Made by a program: the position numbers and the translations under genes
Assembly: GCA_900465675.1 (NCBI GenBank)
Contig: UBJR01000028.1
Span: 173,363-237,362, forward strand
Direction of reading: 5' to 3'
DNA length: 64,000 nt
Origin: Hyphomicrobiales bacterium
GTDB taxonomy: Bacteria > Pseudomonadota > Alphaproteobacteria > Rhizobiales > Rhizobiaceae
Shown: positions 40,154 through 47,773 of the stretch, one piece after another
How the letters are laid out: each line of letters begins with the position of its first letter
Numbering within the stretch: the first letter of the stretch is position 1
Notes under the pieces: model-generated
What the model was told of the DNA's origin: nothing
The model's input: only the letters and a program-made list of their open reading frames with translations
Database searches by the model: none

Positions 40154-40471
40154 ATGGACGACGATTTCTGGAAAGCAGTCAGAGAGAAACAGCAGAGCTC
40201 GAATGCCTCGCGCAGGACGGGTGCGCTTAATCTTGCCTTGCTGTTCGGCACAGCCGCGGTCGCCCTGACGTTGATCCTCACGCCGATGCTCGCTGATAAA
40301 TCGAAGTCCAGCGTGTTTGCCAGCGTGCCGACGGAATTCGACAACATCACAACGGGCTCGATCCCCAAGACCGAGAACGGCAAGCGCTACACAATCCGCC
40401 GCAGCGTGCTCCAGGAAAGCCCTGGCTCCGTCTGCGTCGTCCAGGGGTACGGTTCGGGCGCCGGCTGCTGA
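40154..40471 (+). CDS. Small single-span membrane protein with TTGSIP element
   Basis: A 105-residue protein with a charged N-terminal stretch (MDDDFWKAVREKQQS), one transmembrane helix (about residues 25-45), and an extracytoplasmic tail that contains a short DNITTGSIPK element and ends in two Cys-containing stretches (SVCVVQ and GSGAGC). Elements of the ITTGSI kind recur in small exported proteins of rhizobia, as far as I recall, but no function is known. It lies 66 bp upstream of a Flp pilin gene on the same strand, so the two may be linked. No ribosome-binding site stands out. Confidence 0.6.
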   Translation: MDDDFWKAVREKQQSSNASRRTGALNLALLFGTAAVALTLILTPMLADKSKSSVFASVPTEFDNITTGSIPKTENGKRYTIRRSVLQESPGSVCVVQGYGSGAGC

Positions 40472-40536
40472 GGGAAGACCGTCTGCCGGGGCGCAGAGGA
40501 AAAGGTCACCGCCATATGCGGGAAAGGTTGGGGGTA

Positions 40537-40710
40537 ATGCGTTCTCTGAAGGCTTTGATCGCGGATATCCGCGGCGCCACCGCCATCGAATATGGCTTGC
40601 TGGCGGCATTGATCTCCGTCGGCATCATTGCTGGCGTTGGCACCTTCGGCAACAATCTCCAGACCATGCTGACGAATGTCAGCAACACGATCGCCGCCCA
40701 CAACCCGTAG
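40537..40710 (+). CDS. Flp-family type IVb pilin
   Basis: A 57-residue prepilin. The leader is MRSLKALIADIRG and the mature part begins ATAIEYGLLAALISVGII, the G-ATAIEY processing site of Flp/Tad pilins, followed by a single hydrophobic helix and a short polar C-terminus. A CpaA prepilin peptidase would cleave after the Gly. The more upstream ATG at 40516 would add seven basic residues; I prefer 40537. No cpa/tad assembly gene is in the window, so this pilin gene is solitary. It is convergent with the methyltransferase gene. Confidence 0.88.
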   Translation: MRSLKALIADIRGATAIEYGLLAALISVGIIAGVGTFGNNLQTMLTNVSNTIAAHNP

Positions 40711-40719
40711 GTCAGCGTT

Positions 40720-41601
40720 TCATTGTTTTAGCTTGTGCTCTTCGACGCGTAAAGCATCGGCAAGGCGTGCCTTCGCCGATCCCGGCTGAAGCGGCTTCTG
40801 TTGGCTCTCGTGAGGAGCCCATCCCGAGACGTAGATGATCGAGAATGTCGCGCGGATCCGGCCATCCGGATCGGAGTAGCGCTCGGCGTAGATTTCGGCT
40901 GCGCGCAGAAAGAAGGCGCGGGTCAGTGGCTTGCGGCTGCGCGCGGCGAGCGGATTCGTCATGCCCATCGCCCGCAGATCCTTCATCAGGGGAAAGATCG
41001 AATCGTAGCGCACCGTATAGGTTTCGGCATCGATGACAGGCAGCGAGAAGCCGGCGCGCTGCAATAGTCCGCCGGCATCGCGCACATCGGCAAAAGGAAT
41101 GACACGGGGGCTCGCGCCGCCGGTCATTTCGGCCTCGGTCGCAAGCAGAACGTCGCGCAGTTCCTGCAGCGTTCCAGCGCCGGGAATGGCTGCCAGGAAC
41201 AGGCCGTCAGGCCGCAGTGCACGCTTGATCTGGATGAAGACGCCGGGGGTGTCGTTGGTCAAATGCAGGCTGAGCGGCGCGATGACGAGATTGGCGGATT
41301 GCGGTTCGAGCGGAACGTCCTCCAGCGGCGCGACCTGAAGTTCGCCGGGAGCGCCGGAAACATCCTGCACTTCGATGCGCCTGAGATCGCCGATCTTGCC
41401 GGTTGCCAATGCGGCGCGCGCCGCCGCGCCCGTCGCGCCGTGCAGTTCGACGGCGTGCTCGAAGGTGCGCTCGACCACCGACAGTCTCTCGGCCAGCTCC
41501 TCGGCGGCGATATCGAGAAGGAACGCGGCCTTCGGATCGCCTGCCTGCAAGGCGCGGTGGCGGTGTGCGGCGATCGCCGCCCTGTCGAAAATGATATCCA
41601 T
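40720..41601 (-). CDS. SAM-dependent methyltransferase domain protein
   Basis: A 293-residue protein with a class I methyltransferase domain in the middle (about residues 80-200), where ALATGKIGDLRRIEVQD and LVIAPLSLHLTNDTPGVFIQI mark the SAM-binding strands. The first Gly-rich loop is weakly conserved and the acidic ribose-binding residue is not clear. The N-terminus resembles the BioC/NDUFAF5 group (FDRAAIAAHRHRALQAGD). NDUFAF5-like proteins modify complex I in some alphaproteobacteria, but I cannot assign it. It diverges from comF across 76 bp and is convergent with the pilin gene. Confidence 0.75.
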   Translation of the reverse strand: MDIIFDRAAIAAHRHRALQAGDPKAAFLLDIAAEELAERLSVVERTFEHAVELHGATGAAARAALATGKIGDLRRIEVQDVSGAPGELQVAPLEDVPLEPQSANLVIAPLSLHLTNDTPGVFIQIKRALRPDGLFLAAIPGAGTLQELRDVLLATEAEMTGGASPRVIPFADVRDAGGLLQRAGFSLPVIDAETYTVRYDSIFPLMKDLRAMGMTNPLAARSRKPLTRAFFLRAAEIYAERYSDPDGRIRATFSIIYVSGWAPHESQQKPLQPGSAKARLADALRVEEHKLKQ

Positions 41602-41677
41602 GCGACGTGAATAGTCCCGTCATTCTCAAGCGGCAAGACGGATTTTCCTTTGCTGGAAAACCAGCTAGCTTTCGTCT

Positions 41678-42454
41678 ATGGGGGCGATCGATTTCGGCAG
41701 GCTGAGAGAATCCGGACGGACGCTTGTCCTCCAGCCCTTTCGCATGCTTGCGGATCTGGTTTACCCGCCTGCCTGTTCGGCCTGCGGGGTGCTGACCGCG
41801 GGGCATCGAGGGCTCTGTGCCAAATGCTGGACGGGCGTGTGCTTCATCGAGCGGCCCTATTGCGAGGTTCTCGGACTTCCCTTCTCGCACGATCTTGGCG
41901 TCGGAATTCTCTGTGCCGAAGCGATCGCAAACCCGCCGCCCTTCGACCGGCTGCGCTCTGCCGCCATCCATGACGAGGCCGTCCGCGATCTCGTTCATGG
42001 CCTCAAATATCGCGACCGTGTCGATCTGGCGCCGATGATGGCGGGCTGGATGCTGCGAGCGGCCGACGGCACAGTCGAGATTTGCGACGTAATCATTCCC
42101 GTGCCCTTGCATCGCTCGCGGCTGTTGTCGCGCAAGTTCAATCAGGCGGCCGAGCTGGCGCGGCATATTGCCAGTCTATCCGGCAAGCCGCTGCTTCCGG
42201 CAACGCTTTTGCGCGTCAAACGGACCGAACAGCAGGTTGGTCTCGGCGCCCGTGCCCGCGAGGACAATGTCCGGGGAGCCTTCGCGCTGGCGCGCGGCCA
42301 CGAAAACGACGTCTTCGGCAAACGTGTCGTGCTCGTCGATGACGTTTATACGACAGGGGCGACAGTGGCTGCGGCAACGCGCGCGTTGCGCAAGGCGGGC
42401 GCCGCCGACATCAGTGTTTCGACCTTTGCAAGGGCCCTTTCAGAACCTATATGA
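41678..42454 (+). CDS. ComF-family phosphoribosyltransferase-like protein
   Basis: A 258-residue protein. The N-terminal zinc finger has CSAC and CAKC (Cys33, Cys36, Cys47, Cys50). The C-terminal phosphoribosyltransferase fold contains VVLVDDVYTTGATV (about residues 219-232). ComF is tied to DNA uptake in naturally competent bacteria; in rhizobia it is kept without a known competence system. It is followed by grxC after 33 bp and by the nitrilase and DUF1178 genes on the same strand, which probably form one transcript. Confidence 0.9.
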   Translation: MGAIDFGRLRESGRTLVLQPFRMLADLVYPPACSACGVLTAGHRGLCAKCWTGVCFIERPYCEVLGLPFSHDLGVGILCAEAIANPPPFDRLRSAAIHDEAVRDLVHGLKYRDRVDLAPMMAGWMLRAADGTVEICDVIIPVPLHRSRLLSRKFNQAAELARHIASLSGKPLLPATLLRVKRTEQQVGLGARAREDNVRGAFALARGHENDVFGKRVVLVDDVYTTGATVAAATRALRKAGAADISVSTFARALSEPI

Positions 42455-42487
42455 CTAGTGAAAACAGGCACTCGTCTGGAGATAGAG

Positions 42488-42745
42488 ATGACACTGGTAA
42501 CGATCTATACGCGGCAGGCTTGCGGCTATTGCGCACGCGCAAAATCCCTTCTCGAACAAAAGGGTGTCGATTATGTCGAGCATGACGCGACCTTCTCTCC
42601 CGATCTCCGTCAGGAGATGATCGGCAAGTCGAATGGCCGGTCGACATTCCCGCAGATTTTCATCGGCAGCGAACATGTCGGCGGTTGCGACGACCTCTTC
42701 GCACTCGATCGGGCCGGCAAGCTCGACCCGATGCTCGCAGCCTGA
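42488..42745 (+). CDS. grxC: Glutaredoxin 3
   Basis: An 85-residue glutaredoxin that reduces disulfides with glutathione. The active site is CGYC, Cys12 and Cys15, in YTRQACGYCARAK, and the cis-Pro and GGCDD blocks (STFPQIFI, GGCDDLFAL) are typical of GrxC. The start at 42488 follows ggagatagag; an upstream frame start is unlikely. It lies between comF and the nitrilase-family gene (9 bp downstream), and the three appear co-transcribed. Confidence 0.93.
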   Translation: MTLVTIYTRQACGYCARAKSLLEQKGVDYVEHDATFSPDLRQEMIGKSNGRSTFPQIFIGSEHVGGCDDLFALDRAGKLDPMLAA

Positions 42746-42754
42746 GCCGAGACT

Positions 42755-43612
42755 ATGGTCTTCAAGGCTGCTGCCGTTCAAATGTGTTCAGGTGTCGATC
42801 CGGCGCGTAACGCCGTGTCGATGGCGCGGCTGGTTCGTGAGGCCGCCGCACAGGGCGCGACCTATATCCAGACACCCGAGATGACGGGAATGCTGCAGCG
42901 GGACCGGGCGGCCGCCAAGGCGGTTCTGCGCGGCGAGGCTGACGATATCATCGTCAATACCGCATCGGAGCTTGCTGCCGAACTCCGCATCTACCTGCAT
43001 GTCGGCTCGACGGCGATTGCGCTCGACGACGGCAAGATGGCCAATCGTGGTTTCCTGTTCGGGCCCGATGGCAAGGTGCTGAACCGCTACGACAAGATCC
43101 ACATGTTCGATGTCGATCTCGATAACGGCGAGAGCTGGCGCGAGAGCGCGGCCTATCGGCCAGGCTCGGAGGCGCGCGTCGTGTCGCTGCCGTTTGCCGA
43201 AATGGGCTTCACCATCTGCTACGACGTCCGCTTCCCCGCGCTTTTCCGGGCACAGGCCGTTGCCGGTGCTGAGGTCATTACGGTGCCTGCCGCATTCACC
43301 AAGCAGACCGGTGAGGCGCATTGGGAGATCCTGCTGCGGGCGCGAGCCATCGAAAACGGCGTCTTCGTCATTGCGGCGGCGCAAGCCGGCGTTCACGAGG
43401 ATGGACGCGAGACCTTCGGGCATTCGATGATCATCGACCCCTGGGGACGCGTGCTGGCTTCTGCAGGCGGAACCGGCGAGGCCGTCACCGTCGCCGATAT
43501 CGATCCTGCCGCCGTCAAGGTGGCGCATGACAAGATCCCGAACCTGAAGAATGGCCGTGAGTTTTCGATTGAGAAAATACCGGCAGCAATGAGCGGGGGC
43601 GCGGCCGCTTGA
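42755..43612 (+). CDS. Carbon-nitrogen hydrolase, Nit-type amidase
   Basis: A 285-residue nitrilase-superfamily enzyme. The Glu-Lys-Cys triad is Glu42 in QTPEMTG, Lys114 in RYDKIHMFD, and Cys155 in FTICYDVRFP. This CYDLRFP-type sequence is the Nit1 branch, whose characterised members hydrolyse deaminated glutathione. Its position between grxC and DUF1178, together with comF, agrees with glutathione-linked repair, though that is inferred. The start follows the grxC stop by 9 bp. The TTG start of the next gene overlaps its stop (TTGA). Confidence 0.9.
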   Translation: MVFKAAAVQMCSGVDPARNAVSMARLVREAAAQGATYIQTPEMTGMLQRDRAAAKAVLRGEADDIIVNTASELAAELRIYLHVGSTAIALDDGKMANRGFLFGPDGKVLNRYDKIHMFDVDLDNGESWRESAAYRPGSEARVVSLPFAEMGFTICYDVRFPALFRAQAVAGAEVITVPAAFTKQTGEAHWEILLRARAIENGVFVIAAAQAGVHEDGRETFGHSMIIDPWGRVLASAGGTGEAVTVADIDPAAVKVAHDKIPNLKNGREFSIEKIPAAMSGGAAA

Positions 43613-44037
43613 TCCGCTATTCCCTCAGTTGCGAGAATGCGCACGAGTTTGAAGGCTGGTTCTCCGAGAGTGCTGATTTCGATCGTCAGCTGGCCTCCGG
43701 CTTTCTGAACTGCCCGGTCTGTCAGTCGGCAACGATCTCGAAGGTGCTGATGGCGCCTTCGGTTTCGACCGCGCGCAAGAAGGACGAAATCAAGACCGTC
43801 GCCATGGATGCGATGCGCCGCGAAGCGTTCCAGAAGCTCAAGCAGGCGGTTGCCGAGGTCAAGGCGAATTCCGAAGACGTTGGTACCAAGTTTCCGGAAG
43901 AGGCGCGAAAAATCCACTACGGCGAGGCGGATGCTCGCGGTATCATCGGTCAAGCCACCGCGCATGAGGCGCAAGAGCTGATTGACGAAGGCATCAAGAT
44001 AGCGGCGCTGCCGGTTCTGCCAGATGATGTGAACTGA
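43609..44037 (+). CDS. DUF1178 zinc-ribbon-like protein
   Basis: A 142-residue protein of the DUF1178 family. It starts with TTG at 43609, overlapping the TGA of the preceding gene, so it is probably coupled to it. Two Cys pairs or singles, C9 in SCENAHEFEGW and CPVCQS (about residues 33-38), make up a rubredoxin-like zinc ribbon. The remainder is helical and charged, with MRREAFQKLKQAV and KFPEEARKIHYGEADARGI. No function is known. Its place after grxC and the nitrilase is common in alphaproteobacteria. Confidence 0.88.
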   Translation: MIRYSLSCENAHEFEGWFSESADFDRQLASGFLNCPVCQSATISKVLMAPSVSTARKKDEIKTVAMDAMRREAFQKLKQAVAEVKANSEDVGTKFPEEARKIHYGEADARGIIGQATAHEAQELIDEGIKIAALPVLPDDVN

Positions 44038-44038
44038 G

Positions 44039-44617
44039 ATGACGACGGAGCGCCTGGCCTTCTACAATTTTGGCGTTCACGTCGCTCCTCCCGAAAGTGA
44101 GACCATCCGTGGCTTTGTCCTGCGCGAGCCGGTGAATTTCGAGGCGGCGACGCGTGCCAGCGGGTTCCTCGGGCGCTCGGGCTATCCTGGCGTGCCCGGC
44201 ACCAGAAGCTGGGGGGCGCAAGTCTTTCCGCGTTACATCGAGGGTAGCGGGTTCACGTCCGCGCCGTCCTCGCTCTCGCTCTGGGCTGATATCGAGTCGC
44301 TGATGGCGTTCAGCTACAATGGCGTGCATGCCGAGGCCCTGAAGAATGCCCGAAGCTGGAACGTAAAGCCGTCATGGCCGCCGCTCGTGCTCTGGTGGGT
44401 TTCCGCAACGCATCGGCCGGATTGGGCGGAGGGTGCTCAGCGGCTCGAGCATCTCGACGACCACGGGCCGAGCCCGCACGCATTCACGTTCAAGCAGCCT
44501 TTCGGGCCTGATGGTGCCGAGTTGACGATCGATCGGGAGCGGCTCAAGGAGCTTGCAGCGCGTAACGCCGAACGCCAGCAGGATTTGCTCGAACGGGTCA
44601 GCAAGCTGAAGGTCTGA
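44039..44617 (+). CDS. DUF3291 domain protein
   Basis: A 192-residue soluble protein of the DUF3291 family, beginning MTTERLAFYNFGVHVAPPES. Aromatic-rich stretches such as LSLWADIESLMAFSYNGVHAEAL (in pieces) and VLWWVSATHRPDW resemble the dimeric alpha/beta ferredoxin-like fold of antibiotic-monooxygenase relatives. No catalytic residues are known. It starts 1 bp after the DUF1178 stop and so belongs to the same transcript, unusually as its last gene; it is convergent with ubiG. Confidence 0.8.
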   Translation: MTTERLAFYNFGVHVAPPESETIRGFVLREPVNFEAATRASGFLGRSGYPGVPGTRSWGAQVFPRYIEGSGFTSAPSSLSLWADIESLMAFSYNGVHAEALKNARSWNVKPSWPPLVLWWVSATHRPDWAEGAQRLEHLDDHGPSPHAFTFKQPFGPDGAELTIDRERLKELAARNAERQQDLLERVSKLKV

Positions 44618-44628
44618 AGGCGTTTCTC

Positions 44629-45375
44629 TTACCGCGGGCGTTTCGCCAGCAGCATGTAATTGACGTCCATGTCCTTCGACAGGTTCCACTGATTGGAAAG
44701 CGGATTGAAGAACACGCCGGTGCGGTCGATGATTTCGAGGCCGTTTTCCGTCATCGGCTTTTCCAGCTCTTCGGGACGCACCAGCTTCTCATATTGATGT
44801 GTGCCGCGCGGCAGCCAGCGCAGGATGTTTTCAGCGGCAAAGATCGCCAGTGCGGCGGCCTTCATTGTTCTGTTGATGGTGGCGACGAACATCATCCCGC
44901 CGGGGCGGACCATCTTGGCGCAGGTCGTCATGAAAAATTCGACGTCGGCAACGTGCTCGACGACTTCCATGTTCAGGACGATATCGAAGGTCTCGCCGGC
45001 CTCCGCAAGCTGCTCGGCCGTGACAGCGCGGTAGTCGACTGAAACACCCGATGCCTTGGCATGGGTGGAGGCGATACCGATGTTCTTCTCAGAGGGGTCG
45101 GCGCCGACGACTGTGGCGCCCATCCGCGCTACGGGCTCCGACAGCAGTCCGCCGCCGCAGCCGATATCGAGAACGCGCAGACCTTCAAGCGGCTTTGGGT
45201 TTTTCGGATCAAGCCCGAAGTTCTCCGCCGCCTTGTCACGGATATAGGTCAGCCGCACCGGATTGAACTTGTGCAGCGGCTTGAACTTGCCGGTCGGGCT
45301 CCACCACTCAGCCGCCATCGCAGAGAAGCGGTCAACTTCGCTCTGGTCGATCGTGCTCTTCGCGGCTTCGCTCAT
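44629..45375 (-). CDS. ubiG: Bifunctional ubiquinone O-methyltransferase UbiG
   Basis: UbiG performs the two O-methylations of ubiquinone synthesis. The 248-residue product has the SAM-binding motif VLDIGCGGGLLSEP (about residues 65-78), an N-terminal region with FSAMAAEWWSPTGKFKPLH, typical for UbiG, and the family block LNMEVVEHVADVEFF. The start MSEAAKSTIDQSEVDRF is at 45375; a longer frame to 45432 overlaps the amidase gene. In many alphaproteobacteria ubiG adjoins lysC; here an amidase/LuxR/permease cassette lies between them. Confidence 0.94.
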   Translation of the reverse strand: MSEAAKSTIDQSEVDRFSAMAAEWWSPTGKFKPLHKFNPVRLTYIRDKAAENFGLDPKNPKPLEGLRVLDIGCGGGLLSEPVARMGATVVGADPSEKNIGIASTHAKASGVSVDYRAVTAEQLAEAGETFDIVLNMEVVEHVADVEFFMTTCAKMVRPGGMMFVATINRTMKAAALAIFAAENILRWLPRGTHQYEKLVRPEELEKPMTENGLEIIDRTGVFFNPLSNQWNLSKDMDVNYMLLAKRPR

Positions 45376-45428
45376 CGGTCTGCTCCTTGCATTCGTCAGC
45401 AGTGAAGTCGGACGATCGGCAGCATAAG

Positions 45429-46883
45429 TCAAGGGGCGGGCAGTCTCGGCACGGCTAGCCGGGCCTCGAGTGCCGCCGCCATCGAAAGCACGCTCTCATC
45501 CGCAAAGCGCCGCCCGACAATCTGCAGGCCGACAGGCAGGCCATTCGCGGCAAGACCGACAGGCAGCGAGAGGGCGGGCAGCTGCGGCAGCATGTTGAAG
45601 GGACAGGTCATGTCGAGACCGATGAAGCGTCCGTCAGCGCCGGTCGCGACATAGTCGTCGTCGCATTCGGTGACCAGCGGGGCGGTGACGGCGCAGGTGG
45701 GGCATAGCAGCGCGTCATAGGTCTGGAAGAGGGCGGCCATGTCCCGCCACATGCGGGTGCGCAGCAGCTCGACGCGCTTGTAGGCCGTGGCGTTCATCGC
45801 CAGACCGCGTTCGATCATCGAGACGACGGCCGGATCCATCCTTTCGCGGTGGCTCTCGATCGTATCGCCGAAGAAACCCGACATGAAGACGCACCAGATG
45901 TCGAACCACTCGTCGTTGACGGCGCGGGTCCATTGCATCGGGACCTCATCGACAATGGCGCCCGCACGGCGAAGCTCCTCAGCGGCATTGCGGACAAGGC
46001 GTTCGACCTCGGGCTCGATCTGGTAGTAGCCGAGATCGATCGAGAGTGCGAAGCGCTTGCCCTTGAGGCTGCCTGTTCTCGCCGCATCAGGAGCGAAGCC
46101 AATGGGCAACGAGGAGATGTCTTCGTCGCTTGGGCCGGAGGCAGCTTCCATGAAGGAGACGGCGTCGGAGACGGTGCGGGCCAGCGGGCCGAAATGCGAA
46201 ATGTTGTCGAAGACGCTGGGAAGAATGGTCATCGGGATGCGGCCGAGGCTGGGCTTCAGGCCGACGGCGCCGCTGAGTGCGGCCGGAATTCTGACCGAAC
46301 CGCCCATGTCCGTGCCTTCGGCGAAGGGCACGACGCCGGTTGCGACAGCCACCGCCGAGCCGCCGGACGAACCGCCGGGCGTATGCTCGGGATTCCAGGG
46401 ATTGTGCGTCACGCCCCAGCGCGGGCTGTGGGTGAAGCTTGCATAGGCAAATTCGGGGGTGGCGGTCTTGCCCATCAGAATACCGCCGGCCTCCTGCAAG
46501 CGGCGGACGACAAGTGCCGTTTCGCCGGGAACCCAATCACCCCTCGTCCAGGAGCCGAGTGTCGTCAGATCGCCCTCGGTCGGTGTCAGGTCCTTGGCTG
46601 CGAAGGGTACGCCGTGAAGCGGCCCGGTGGCTTCGCCACGCGCCACCGCGCGGTCGGCAGCGCGGGCGGCTTCCAGCGCCTGATCCTCGCGAATGACGGT
46701 GAAGGCGTTCAGCCTCGCGGTCACCAGCCTGGCGCGGTGGATCGATTCCGAGACGATGGATTCGGAACTGAACTGCCCTTCGCGGATACCGCGGGCAATC
46801 TGGATCGCGGGAAGATCCAGCGGGTGTGAAATAGTGGCGTCTGCCGGTTTCGTCGTCATGTGAGCATGTTCCATCGGAGTCAT
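45429..46883 (-). CDS. Amidase-signature enzyme
   Basis: A 484-residue amidase with a complete Ser-cisSer-Lys triad. The Lys is 97 in FAAKDL, the cis-Ser is about 172 in PGGSSGGSAVAVATG, and the nucleophile Ser is about 196 in GTDMGGSVR. The C-terminal substrate part includes a Cys-rich block (LLCPTCAVTAPL). The start is either 46883 or an internal ATG at 46859; no strong ribosome-binding site decides. Substrates of this family range from amino-acid amides to aryl amides. It diverges from a LuxR-type regulator, with an APC permease nearby, so a catabolic unit that takes up and hydrolyses an amide is inferred. Confidence 0.9.
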   Translation of the reverse strand: MTPMEHAHMTTKPADATISHPLDLPAIQIARGIREGQFSSESIVSESIHRARLVTARLNAFTVIREDQALEAARAADRAVARGEATGPLHGVPFAAKDLTPTEGDLTTLGSWTRGDWVPGETALVVRRLQEAGGILMGKTATPEFAYASFTHSPRWGVTHNPWNPEHTPGGSSGGSAVAVATGVVPFAEGTDMGGSVRIPAALSGAVGLKPSLGRIPMTILPSVFDNISHFGPLARTVSDAVSFMEAASGPSDEDISSLPIGFAPDAARTGSLKGKRFALSIDLGYYQIEPEVERLVRNAAEELRRAGAIVDEVPMQWTRAVNDEWFDIWCVFMSGFFGDTIESHRERMDPAVVSMIERGLAMNATAYKRVELLRTRMWRDMAALFQTYDALLCPTCAVTAPLVTECDDDYVATGADGRFIGLDMTCPFNMLPQLPALSLPVGLAANGLPVGLQIVGRRFADESVLSMAAALEARLAVPRLPAP

Positions 46884-46953
46884 TGCATTTCGCTTTGAAA
46901 GAGTGCTTGCTGTGTTTCAAGCCCTATCGGGCCTGTGATTTCCAGGACGATCC

Positions 46954-47736
46954 ATGAATTCCGTTTCGAGACCAACTGCCCAGATGCCGGCCTTCGACGT
47001 CTGGAATGCTGCTCTCGCTCAGGCAGCGAATGCCATCGGTTCGCGGTCCTTTCCGGATGCGCTTGCCGCGGCGCTCCGGCTGCTTTCGCCGTTTCAGATG
47101 ATGAATGGCTTCATCTACTCGCCCGATGCTCACGCCTTCGATCTCTATAACGAGAAGATCGTGGCCGAGCGGGCGCTGATCGTCGACCGATATCTGGCCG
47201 GCGCCTTCGTGCTCGATCCCTTCTACGATGCGGTGCGTGCCGACAGTAGTGCGCGGATGATCGTGATGCGCGAGATCGCGCCAGACGACTTTGCGCAGAC
47301 CGAGTATTTCCGCATTCACTACGCAACGACCGAGATCCTCGACGAGATCGGCTTCGTCCTGACGCTGGAGAATGGCTATAGCGCCGTGCTTTCCCTGTCG
47401 CGAACCGGAAGCGCGGCATTGTTTTCCGGAGAGGATTTGCAGCGGTTGCGGTCGGCAGCGCCGCTGGTTTGCGCTTTGGCTGGCCGTCATTGGTTCCATG
47501 TCTCGGGACTGTCGCTGGAGATCAAGAACGCGGCTCCGGCGGCGCGGATCGAGCATCCGCTGCTGACCAAGCGTGAACTCGAGATCGTGACGCTGATCCT
47601 CAAGGGGCATTCCAACCTCTCGCTTGCGGCCGTGCTGGAGCTTTCGCCCAATACCGTCAAGGTGCACCGCCGGCAGATCTACTCGAAACTCAATATTTCC
47701 AGCCAGGCCGAGCTATTCAGGCTGTTTCTGGCATAG
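46954..47736 (+). CDS. LuxR-type helix-turn-helix regulator
   Basis: A 260-residue regulator with a C-terminal LuxR/GerE DNA-binding domain (about residues 195-258: LTKRELEIVTLILKGHSN then LSPNTVKVHRRQIYSKLNI). The N-terminal 180 residues do not look like an acyl-homoserine-lactone-binding domain: the Trp/Tyr/Asp set of quorum receptors is not seen, so an orphan ligand-sensing domain is more likely. It lies between the divergent amidase gene and the convergent APC permease gene, and the three form an accessory unit between ubiG and lysC. A hairpin follows its stop. I infer local control of the cassette by the amide substrate. Confidence 0.85.
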   Translation: MNSVSRPTAQMPAFDVWNAALAQAANAIGSRSFPDALAAALRLLSPFQMMNGFIYSPDAHAFDLYNEKIVAERALIVDRYLAGAFVLDPFYDAVRADSSARMIVMREIAPDDFAQTEYFRIHYATTEILDEIGFVLTLENGYSAVLSLSRTGSAALFSGEDLQRLRSAAPLVCALAGRHWFHVSGLSLEIKNAAPAARIEHPLLTKRELEIVTLILKGHSNLSLAAVLELSPNTVKVHRRQIYSKLNISSQAELFRLFLA

Positions 47737-47758
47737 CCCGGCCGTTGCCGGCCGGGCT
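47735..47758. terminator. GC-rich hairpin after the LuxR-type gene
   Basis: AGCCCGGCCG (47735-47744) pairs perfectly with CGGCCGGGCT (47749-47758) around TTGC. It overlaps the stop codon of the LuxR-type gene and lies 15 bp from the end of the convergent permease gene, so it could stop transcripts from both sides. There is no T-run. Confidence 0.5.
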
Positions 47759-47773
47759 GACGCTTGGCGGACG

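Noticed and set aside
46954..47736. LuxR-type regulator as a quorum-sensing receptor with a nearby synthase
   Set aside because: The N-terminal domain lacks the conserved acyl-HSL residues and no LuxI-type gene is present.
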